Shown here: positions 39,796-48,700 of the stretch, one piece after another
How the letters are laid out: each line of letters begins with the position of its first letter
Numbering within the stretch: position 1 is the stretch's first letter
From: Camarhynchus parvulus
Taxonomy: Eukaryota; Chordata; Aves; Passeriformes; Thraupidae
DNA length: 64,000 nt
NCBI RefSeq assembly: GCF_901933205.1
Contig: NC_044578.1
Coordinates: 14,780,501-14,844,500 of the forward strand
Direction: 5' to 3'
Translations under genes and position numbers: made by a program
Notes under the pieces: model-generated
The model's input: the letters and a program-made list of their open reading frames with translations, nothing else
Databases searched by the model: none
Told to the model about the DNA's origin: nothing

Positions 39796-41532
39796 AAGAC
39801 TCTTCCCCTGAATGGAGAGACAAGTGATGAATTCTGGACTACCTGGTATCTTAGGGCACATCTCGGTTTAAGAGTTATTTGGATCCCAGGCTGTAACATT
39901 TTCCAGACATTCAGATTGCAACTACTAAGCCAGCAATTTTATGCTTTCCCTTCCCTGACTCCAACAGCACCACAATATAAGCAGCCAGATTTTCTTCTGC
40001 ATTGTGTTTTTTATCCATTCAGCCAAAATTAACAGTCTTCTAGGATAACGTATGCCAAGTGAATTTAAATCTTGTGGACTCAAATCGACCTAAAGTTGAT
40101 GGATACGTTCATGCCTACTGCTGAAATCTACCAATTACACAGAACTATGTTAACTTACCATAGAAACATCTCATCTAATAGCACAGATGATGTTGAACTA
40201 ACTAATTACATTATGGCACATAGACAATGAAAAACATAACGAAGATGACAGCACAGCAACAGCAGATGCTGCACAAAAGAAAAATTAGAAAAATATTGCT
40301 CTGCAAAATGCTCTCAGTTAAGATTTCCTGTGTTAAAATTAATCACAAAAATTAGTGATGATCAGATTTCAGAAAAAGATATGAACACTGTAATGCAATT
40401 TGGAAGACATCATTAGGCCATTTAAAACTCTGCTCCTTAAGAAGGTAATTCCTGTTTTTTGTATCACCCTCATTTTTAAGACTAGTAAACATTTTAGTGC
40501 CTATGGCAGAGTTTCTTGGTAGAATATCTTTTCCAATAAGAAGAGGTCCTAATGGCTCTCCCGGAATCTGAATTTGGTAGCTTCCAGCCATTACAGGCTT
40601 AGATAATTAGACAATGTAGATTTTATTTGAGCTTGGCATTTGCTCTGTTCTTGTGTTCTTAACTGTCAGAGAGCTAAAATATCAGTGATTGTTGATTATC
40701 CGTAGCATGCCTTGTTGCTTTATATATTTTAAATTGTACATACATAACAAATCTAAAACTGCTGAGTATGTTTAAATGTAATACGTACATGGAGATTACA
40801 TCCAGATGATATATTTCTAGACCTATGCTAAAAAAATTAACCATAACACTGGTCCTCTCCCCTTCCCCTGTGGAAGCTTTCCATGAATTCCCAAGTCTGC
40901 TTTAAGCAGACACTGAACATATCGCAGTCTATGGAGAAACATAGAATTTTCTCCCGTGTTTAAATCATACCTATGGTGCCATTCAAATGTCGATATTTTA
41001 TTTTCTATATATTTAGAAGCAAAATGTATGTTAGTTATCCTACGCTTTCCCATTTACATTTCTCCCAGGTAGACGATTTTCCTTTCAATTCTAAACGATC
41101 GCTGGGCACACGGCTCCGTGCCCAGCCCAGGCCGGGGCTGCAGGGCTGCGGGAGCCCCACAGGTGGCGATGTGGATAAAGCACACCTGGGCTGCGACTGC
41201 CGGGCCGGGCTCAGCGCCAGGCTGTCCCCGGGCGGGCAGCATTCCTGCGCCGGGGCGCTCACTGCTTAGGAAGTGCTCCCGGGAGGAGTTCCGTGTACCT
41301 GTGCGGGGCACCGCGTCTGCGTGAGCCGCCGGCAGGGGCAGGTTTAAAATATTTTGCTGTCTCGGACACCGGGGGGGGCGCACGGAGCTCGTAGCTCGAT
41401 CGCGCTGCCACCACCACGTACTTGACAGGGCAGCGAACGCGCCCGCGGGCGGCGGGACCGCCCTGCCCTGCCCGCGGCTCACGTCGAGCGGGGCCCGAGC
41501 GCTGCTGCCGTCCGGCGGGCGCTGCATTGGCT

Positions 41533-41548
41533 GCGCTGACGTCAGCGC
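41533..41548. promoter_or_regulatory. Palindromic CRE (CREB/ATF site)
   Basis: gcgctgacgtcagcgc is a perfect 16-bp palindrome centred on the full cAMP response element TGACGTCA (41537-41544). An inverted CCAAT (attgg, 41525-41529) lies 4 bp upstream. A CRE containing CpG within a CpG island is a typical functional setting for CREB/ATF binding. It is about 1.1 kb upstream of the proposed LMO4 start. Confidence 0.65.
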
Positions 41549-42451
41549 TCTGGAATCGAGAAACTCCTGCTCCCAAGTTTTTCTGTCCTTTAACAGATCC
41601 CGGCAGTGCCGCCGAGGGGGCTCCGCCGCGAGCGCGGGGTGACAGGGGCCGGGTGTCCCCTGTGCCGGGCACCGCCGGGCGCGGAGCTGCGCCGCGGACA
41701 GCACCGGCATCCAGGAGCACTTTGTTATTCCGGGGGTGTGTTCCAGCGATTCGCGGCTGTGCTTATCCTGTGTGCAGCACTTAGGCCTCGCAGGCGTGCA
41801 GTTAATACGCAGTGGGTTTTTCATAGTTTTAAGCGTCCCCACTAAACATTACTTCTTCCGATTTGCCGTCATCCCCGGGCTTGTCTCTCAGAAATGCAGC
41901 TGCCTGCCCTGCTGACGAGCGGTGCCGCCAACTGAGGCTGTTTAACCCACCGAAACCTCCACTGGGGCGGCCACCGCGGGCCGTGCCCGCCTGAGTCCCG
42001 CAGCGCAGCTCCCGCGGAGAACGTGTGGCAGTGGCGGCTGGACACGGCCCCTGCGCTCGCAGGGCGAGCCGGGCACGGCCCGCCGCCGCCTCTTCCCGCC
42101 CCTGCGCGGGATCCCAGGACGGGGTGCGGGCACCGGGGCCGTACGCGGCAGCGGGGGGCGCCACGAAGGCGGCAAGCAGCGGCCGCTGTGGCCGCGCCTC
42201 CCTTCGGCGCCTCCCCCAGCACGGCAGGGCCGCGGTGGCGGGGGAAGCGCCCAGCGGCCGGGGAGGGCTCCGACGGACATCGCTCCCCGGGCGGAGCGGG
42301 CCTGCCCTCGGGGACAGCCGGGATGACCCCTCGCCGCCAAGTTTCTCAACTGGTGGCCGGGAGCTGGCGGGCGGGGCCAGGCGGGACGGACGGTGCCCTC
42401 ACGGCCGTGCGCCTCCCCTCAGCGCCCGGGCGGACGGCGCTGCCCACCTGA

Positions 42452-42541
42452 CTCCCTCCTTCCTCTCCATTCCCCTCCTCCTCCTCCTCGCCCCCTCCCT
42501 TCCTCCCTCTCTCTCTTTTTTTTTTTTTTTTTTTTTCCTCT
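42452..42541 (+). repeat. Polypyrimidine tract with T21 run
   Basis: About 90 bp of C and T with only two purines (42469 and 42490), made of ctc/cct triplet blocks and ending in 21 Ts (42516-42536). It lies directly upstream of the CCAAT boxes. Such tracts can form triplex DNA and exclude nucleosomes. Confidence 0.9.
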
Positions 42542-42566
42542 CACTCATTCCTTTGTCTTCCCGGGG

Positions 42567-42613
42567 ATTGGCAGGTTTTATTATTCCGCCTGAACAAGCC
42601 GGGGGCGGATTGG
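42567..42613 (-). promoter_or_regulatory. Core promoter: two inverted CCAAT boxes and a GC box
   Basis: gattggc occurs twice (ATTGG at 42567-42571 and 42609-42613), each an inverted CCAAT box suited to NF-Y. A GC box (gggggcgg, 42601-42608) abuts the second. The 42-bp spacing of the CCAAT boxes and the lack of a TATA box fit a CpG-island promoter starting some tens of bases further right, at about 42650-42700. Confidence 0.6.
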
Positions 42614-42649
42614 CTGCGGCGGGCTGACGAGGGCGCCGAGCCGGAGTGT

Positions 42650-43263
42650 AGTTGGGATTCTGCTCTGTCAGTAACACATGTGTGAGAGCAGCGGGCACAC
42701 GCGCACCGTGCGGGCACACACGCACTTGCAGCCTCACGCTTAGACGGGCACAAGGGCCGCCCCCCGCGCCGCCGCCGCAGGATCCCGGCAGCAGCTCCGC
42801 GCCCGGCCCCGCTCAAACTCGCCGCTCCCGCCCGCTCCGCTGAGGCGCTCCGGCGGGCCGCGGCCGGCCGACTCCGCGCCGCGGGAGGCTCGGGAGCCGC
42901 CGCAGCCCGGAGAGGGGGCGGAGGTGGGGGAGCGGGGGGGAAGCGGCACAAAGTGAAGCCACATTGCCAAACTTGCCCGGCGATTGCAGCATCGAGCGGC
43001 GGCGGCGCCCTGCGTGTGCGGCTCAGCGGCGGGGACCGAGCTCTGCAGCTCCCCTCCCGGGAAGCGGGAGCTGGAGGAAGGACCCGGGCAGACGCCTCTC
43101 ATAGCAATATCTGTATTTTTCCAGCCTGGGCTGCCCCTTGCCGGGCGGGGGGCTCCCTCCAGCCGGCGAGAGGGCGAGCGCTGTGCTTATTTCTTTGCAA
43201 GAAGACCTCTTCAGGCACCCCGAGCGGCGCTCCCCGGCCTTTTGCAATATAGAGGGGAAGCAG
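42650..43263 (+). other. LMO4: LMO4 exon 1, non-coding (start approximate)
   Basis: The right end is a consensus splice donor, gaagcag/gtaagaa, at 43263/43264. The sequence is GC-rich and contains only one ATG (42678), with a stop 21 codons later. The next plausible acceptor, ccgcgcag, lies at 45478, directly before the LMO4 start codon, so this exon would supply most of the 5'UTR. The left end is inferred from the promoter motifs and may be off by 100 bp or more. The real first exon could be shorter or use an internal start. Confidence 0.55.
42678..42743 (+). other. Possible upstream ORF, 21 codons
   Basis: The only ATG in the proposed exon 1 opens a 21-codon reading frame ending at tag 42741-42743. 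If transcription starts upstream of it, the uORF could dampen LMO4 translation. Its context (acacatgt) is weak at +4. It is absent from the mRNA if the start lies downstream. Confidence 0.3.
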
Positions 43264-43396
43264 GTAAGAAGTGCCGGTCGCTCCCCCGTGTCTCGCAGCG
43301 TTCGTGTGCGCGGTGCCCGCCCGCCGCCGCCGTCCCGCTGCCCGCCCGGCGGAGGGGCGCGGAGCCGCGGACCCCGGGCATTGTCGCGGCCCCCCG

Positions 43397-43403
43397 TATA
43401 AAG
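43397..43403 (+). promoter_or_regulatory. TATA-like box within intron 1
   Basis: tataaag sits in very GC-rich DNA 130 bp after the exon 1 donor. It could drive an alternative first exon, but no clear donor was identified for one. Confidence 0.35.
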
Positions 43404-44559
43404 CCTGGCGGCGGCCGCCGCTGGAGCGCCTTCCCTTACCCCCCTTCCCAGCTGCCGCCGGGAAAAGGCTCTGCCTGCCTCGGCTGTGAATGGAGGGGAC
43501 GGGGGGTGGGTGGGGGAGGCTGGGGCACCCGCTTCCCCTGTAGTAAACACTGTTCTGAAACAGTGGCAGAAAAGATCAAAGTGAGCTCTCTATTTCTCTC
43601 CTCTCCGGTTCCCTTCCTGCCCCACACACAGTCTTTTGTTTCAATCCAGGAGAAAATCGGTGAATCACCTAATTAAAACCAAGACATGAATTAAGCATCC
43701 ATTTTTGTATTACAAATTTCCAGCTCTCCGCTTGTCCCTCTCTTGGTCTCCATTAAAAAAGCACCAGAGACGCTGTTAAAAGGGGGGTATTTTGCCTCTA
43801 GCTTCTAGCTCTGCTTTCTATTTCACTGACTCCTATCCCAGGACCAAAATTGCTTGGCTCTGTAATTACTAGAGTAAGCCTATTTAAGTTAAAAGCTTTC
43901 CCCCCCCAACTCTAAATGAAACTTGATGAGGGCCCGTCCTTAGTTATCAAGGGAGTCACTTTCTGGTCAGTCCTCTTGATTCATCTTTTTAGATTTAATC
44001 AGCATTAAGGTATTGCTTGTCCTTAAGAGCTTTAGCTTAATGGGGTTACTGGATGGTTTTCTCAGTGTAACGTTTCCCATTTTATATTTATACATATTTG
44101 TCTTCGACAAAGACAGGTTAAGGTGGTGGCATGGAGCCTTTTTCTTTCTTTTAAGAAATCCGAAGTGATTTAAAGCATAGCAAAACGGTTTAAAGACTCG
44201 GAGCAGGAAATGCAGATTCATTAGGCTGTAGCTGGAAACTGTAACAAAAGGCAATTCCTTGAACAAATGCATCAGAAATCAATTTACATAAAGGTACACG
44301 ATGCGTTCGGATAAATGCAATGCTAATGGCTTTTAGAGTGGTTTTCTTTCCAAAGTCTCGGGGTTTTTGTTACAGCTTAATTGGTGCAGTTCTCCTGGTT
44401 TATTGTGCGGTCACTGGACATACCTCCAGGTACTCTTTCTGAGGAAATGTGTGTTTAAATCGGCCTCAGTTCTCCTCCTGCAGCCGAGTTGGGCCAGTGT
44501 CAGGAAAAGTTCGTCCTCGCTGCTCTGGACGTATCAGTCTGAAGGTCCTTAGCAGATAG

Positions 44560-44840
44560 CCAGATGCCTCGGCATGAGCACATACGGCTTACAAAGGACA
44601 AAGACAAAACATGCTGCTTAATTGGCAGTAAATAACTTGATCTTTTTATAGTATAAGTGACTAGAGGAACACCGGGAGTTTATTGGACCCTGGATTGAAG
44701 GCAACAAATTAATCGGTTTAGAGTAAGCTTTATGAATTGATTCCTATATTATCTCTCGGTTGTCCTGCTTGCATAAAGCATTTATTAGAAAGTGAAAAAT
44801 GCCCTTAGTTGCAGTTTCTGGGGCGGCCAGAGTAACCGCA
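44560..44840. promoter_or_regulatory. Candidate enhancer block in intron 1
   Basis: Repeat-free DNA with homeodomain-type cores (cttaattgg, aattaatcgg, gaattgatt) and a GATA-like site. It resembles a conserved intronic element, but this is untested. Confidence 0.27.
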
Positions 44841-45129
44841 GCCGGAGCGATGCACTTCGTTACTCTACTGCTTTCTTAGGATCGGTAAACTGTTTTTACT
44901 TTTTTCTCTTTTTTTTTTTTTTTTTTTTGATAACAAAGCTTTAGCATTTAAACTGCTGATCAAGGGCAGATTAGCGAGACAAAAGTTGAGTATGTTTGTG
45001 TAGGAAGTTAACAGGCGTCCTAAAGTTCAATGATCTATTATTCGGGCCAGTGTCCTCAATCTGGAGTGTTTTCTCGGGGTGTTTTTAGTTCTCCAAAATA
45101 AAACTACAGAAAATAAAATCCCAAGGCCT

Positions 45130-45690
45130 CGAGGGCCGGTCCGGAGCCCCTCGTTACCGCCCCGAGGCTGCGGAGCCTCTCCTAGACTGAAAAACCAGTT
45201 TCACAACTTTTTTTTTCCCCCTCCACTCTTCACACACTTTTTTTCATAAGCAAAACAAACCCCGGGACTGTTCCTGACTTGTGAGCTGCAGCTGCACAAG
45301 CCCGGGGCGGGGGGGCGGCGGGTTGCGCTCGCTCTGCCCCCCGCGCCCGCCGCTCCCGCCAGCTGCGCGGCCGCGCCCCGCCCCGCGGCCCGGCCCGGCC
45401 GCCGCTGCCCCGCGCTGCGCCCCGGCCCGGCCCGTCCTGTCCCGGCGCTGACCCGCCCCCGCCCCTCTCTCCGCGCAGGCCATGGTGAACCCCGGCGGCA
45501 GCGCGCAGCCGCCCCCGGTCACGGCGGGCTCCCTCTCCTGGAAGAGGTGCGCCGGCTGCGGGGGGAAGATCGCCGACCGCTTCCTGCTCTACGCCATGGA
45601 CAGCTACTGGCACAGCCGCTGCCTCAAGTGCTCCTGCTGCCAGGCCCAGCTGGGGGACATCGGTACCTCCTGCTACACCAAGAGCGGGAT
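45130..45690. promoter_or_regulatory. CpG island around LMO4 exon 2
   Basis: GC- and CpG-dense DNA covers the end of intron 1 and exon 2. It may hold a second promoter giving transcripts that start just upstream of the ATG, or simply reflect GC-biased composition extending from the main island. Confidence 0.6.
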
Positions 45691-45717
45691 GATTCTCTGC
45701 AGAAACGACTACATCAG
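45479..45717 (+). CDS. LMO4: LMO4 exon 2 (first coding exon)
   Basis: Acceptor ccgcgcag/gcc precedes the ATG by three bases. The exon encodes residues 1-78 and two bases of codon 79: the N-terminal tail and all of LIM1. The donor is atcag/gtgagg. Residues 5-9 read GGSAQ, whereas I recall GSSSQ in mammals, a small change in an unstructured GC-rich segment. Coding begins at 45482. Confidence 0.95.
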
Positions 45718-48700
45718 GTGAGGCGATGGCCAGACTGGTGAGGACAGCTTCCCCCCTTTCCTGCTGCCTTTTTCTCCATTTTTCTTCCCCCGCCCCCCCT
45801 CCCCCTTTATTTCTCGTGGTGGGTGTCTGCAGGGCAGAGGGGTGGGCTGGCTCAGGATGGCTCCTTCCTTAGGAGGGAGAGACGTGCGGGTGCGGATGTT
45901 AGTGCCTAGCCCAGGGCGAGTTGCGACTGCCAAGTGGAGGAAAGAGTTGGGGGGGGGCTGAACGACGACTGTAACTTTAAAGTGGTTTGTCAGCACAAAA
46001 CAAGTCCTAACTAAAAATAAACAGCAATCAGAGAGGCTAAATTAATCTGCTTTGTTGTAGTGTTGAAGGAGAAGTGTGCATATCTGAACAGTAAATGTTA
46101 AAATCGTAGGGCTTAAATAAGGCTGTGGCAGAGGTGCTAAATAATGAAATGCCTGCCTTTAGTATCTGATTAATTATGATATTTACATAAGCACCTTTAA
46201 ACTCCTTTGAGTGGAAACAGAATGACTCATTCTCTGTTCTCCTTGTGAAAGAGCTGATTAACCATCAGTTGGAGGGCCATGGATTCTACTTATAGCAAAA
46301 AACCAGTGGTATGATGTTTGTCTCAGCATTGTTACAGAGAAGCTTTGAACTGATATTTCTCTTAACTTCCAGTGCAGACAATGCAGGAGATAGCAGAGGA
46401 GGTATACGCTCTTGCCCTTTATTTCTTATCTCTTCCTCTTTTGAAGCTGTTTGCTTTAAATTCCACAGATTTGGGTAGGGGGAACTAAGCCTCGCTAATC
46501 TCACATCTGTTGGGGTACAGTAAGATTATGCAGAGTATCCCTTCCAACAAGTTTCCAATATAATTAATAGAATTCATGAGGTCAGGTGCCCATACGATCT
46601 TTTCAGGTGAACTCAAGCTACTTAAACTCATTAATTTAAAAGGAGGCATTTTGAAGGATTACACATTTAATTTGAGTAAATGGTTTGATAGACTGATGCA
46701 CATGAATGCTTCAAGGAGGTGTTCTGTTTCAACATTCAGTAATTAAAAAAAACAACAAAAAAGCCCCATACCTTCCCAGCATCACAGAAGTGCTTAGTTA
46801 AAACAAATTGTGTTCTGTTCAAACGCTTCTGGCTCCTCATTAATAGTAAATGTCAAGAGTTAACCCAGGATTTCCCTTCTTTCTGATGGCCAAAAAGCTC
46901 CACTTTTTTTTTCCTTTCTGAAGGAAAAAAAAACCTACCAAAAGCAGCCATCAAATATTACAAGTTTGGTTATGCTGTAAAACTTAGGTTTGAGAAGATG
47001 CGGATTGAGCACAGGTACCTCTGTAGTTAAGAGGATGGAGTTAGGATTTGGTTGCACTGATAGTGCAGTCTCAGACCTGGTGCATGGCCGTGGCTTCGTG
47101 TAGTGAAGTACATGAAACAGGTCCTGTGCTATGTCTGAGCAATTGAAGCTTTAGCTTTGCTAGTTTCAGAGGTATTTTTAGAGAGAAATGCTAAAAATCA
47201 GCACATTGTGGGTGCACAGTGGTGCTTTTTGGTCATCGTCCTAAGCAATAAGCCTAAGTCTGGCGCAATAGTAATTAAATAGAGCAGAACAGTGTTAGGG
47301 AAAGAGCCTTGTTTGAAGTGGAAAAATTGACACTACTGTTAAGATGCATTGAATAGTACAGATTCATCACTCGACCAACACCATCAAACAAACCCTCATG
47401 TCTGATTGCTACTAATTAAAAAGAGAAGATGCGTCCACTGTGTCCCAGAGGCAAGTTCAGGCAAGCTTATCACAGTCCTCTGGTTTTGTGTTGCCAAAAA
47501 TTAATACTCGTTTATTTTAATGTAGGCAATTATGAATAGGATGCTTTATCAGATGAGGGGTTTCAATTGATCTCCTTGTCCTGTCGCCTGACTTCTCTTT
47601 AGATCTGTGTAATTTGACTTGCAAAAATAACCCTGACAGATGCTTGCTGAAACTTGAACTGGACACTGTACACTCAAGGTGGGGTAGGATGGCTTGGTGC
47701 TGCCAGGGCTGAGTTAACTTGGAGCTTTCCTGCTGGAAATGGACTTTGCAGGCTTGCTCGTGGGTCATGCTGGCATGAGCGAAGCCCTTGCCCTTCAGGT
47801 GTGTGAAATGGTTCCATTTGGTTGCGGAGGCAGTGCCACTCACAGCGAGTCTGTCTGGTTCCCCTCTGCCATCCTTCTCCCCTCTGAGTTTTCCGGCGGG
47901 CTTTTGTGGCGGCGCGTTCTCTCCCCAGGCAGGAGCCACAGTGCAGTTCTCAGCCAGAGGTGGGGGCACGCTGGACGTGACTGGCGAAATGGGAAAGAGG
48001 ATTGATTGGCCTGGCAGGCGCCAGGTGAAAGGGACTCGACTCCTTTGGGCCAGGACCACAGGGCCATTTATTAATAGGCTTTTTAGCTGTCTCAGGCTGT
48101 ATGTGGGGTTTTTTGTTATTGCTTAAACAACACAACACTCCCCTTTCCCTCCCTCTCCCCCCCCAAAACCCGAAAACAAATTGGCCGTAGAGCTACAGCT
48201 GCAGCTTTCATTGAAGGCCAAGGTTCCTGGGAAAACAGGGAGGTGAAAACCCCGGTCCGTTCCCTTCCCTCCCCACAGCGAGCAACGCGCTCAGGGAGAG
48301 GAGTGGAGCGCAGCCCTCCCAACCTTGAGATGCCAGATAAAGCAGCAGCGTGGCAGCGAATCCGCACAATTAAAAGCTTTAATTAGTGTCTCCTCCATTT
48401 TCTCTTAGTTCTGATGGGTTTTATCTAATGAGATCTGGTCGCTGGCTTAGATCTGCTCGGAATGACGTGTCCGAAATGAATGAGAGCCGCGTCGCAAACA
48501 AAACATTTAATTAACAAAATTGGCCTCTAAGAGAGAGCAGGGAGTGGTGGGGAAGGGGGAGAGGGGAAAATTGCCCGGGCGCCTTTTAAAGGGGCAGCGC
48601 CCGGCGCCCCTCCCCGGGCGGCCGCTCCGCGCAGCGCGGCGGGGGCGCAGCCCCGGGGGCGGGGGCGGCCGGAGCCGGGCGCGCCGCAGTGAGGCCGCTC

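Larger units (their letters stand above)
24110..41089. other. Intergenic, no gene seen
   Basis: About 17 kb of mainly AT-rich sequence between the GC-rich patches and the LMO4 promoter island. It contains simple repeats, a 33-bp tandem duplication, a 39-bp-period imperfect repeat and two AT-rich blocks listed separately as candidate enhancers. No exon, RNA gene or transposon family was recognised. Confidence 0.55.
41090..43530. promoter_or_regulatory. LMO4 promoter CpG island
   Basis: A long GC- and CpG-rich region with a short AT-richer dip near 41740-41880, ending just inside intron 1. It contains the inferred transcription start and the non-coding first exon of LMO4. Upstream of the start are a palindromic CRE, inverted CCAAT boxes, a GC box and a 90-bp pyrimidine tract. 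No TATA box lies at the expected distance from the proposed start, as is usual for CpG-island promoters. Its 1.5 kb extension upstream of exon 1 leaves room for a divergent antisense transcript. The long ORFs here on both strands are compositional. Confidence 0.85.
43264..45478 (+). other. LMO4: LMO4 intron 1
   Basis: A 2215-bp GT-AG intron (gtaagaa to ccgcgcag). Its left part is still CpG island and carries a TATA-like box (43397-43403). The middle is AT-rich, with a T20 run at 44909-44928. The right 350 bp is again a CpG island leading into exon 2. Confidence 0.6.

Noticed and set aside
41154..41170. Second CTCF-like site (acaggtggcgatg)
   Set aside because: Only about 11 of 14 consensus positions match, too weak to call.
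41054..41842. 262-codon minus-strand ORF, the longest in the window
   Set aside because: It lies in the LMO4 CpG island, is low-complexity Ala/Pro/Arg-rich, has no domain, and overlaps equally long ORFs in other frames. GC-rich DNA lacks stop codons by composition.
42025..42627. 200-codon + strand ORF upstream of LMO4
   Set aside because: Compositional; it reads through the polypyrimidine tract as a run of Phe and Ser/Pro and has no domain.
42984..43676. 230-codon ORF across exon 1 and into intron 1
   Set aside because: It crosses the splice donor, does not begin at an ATG and resembles no known protein.
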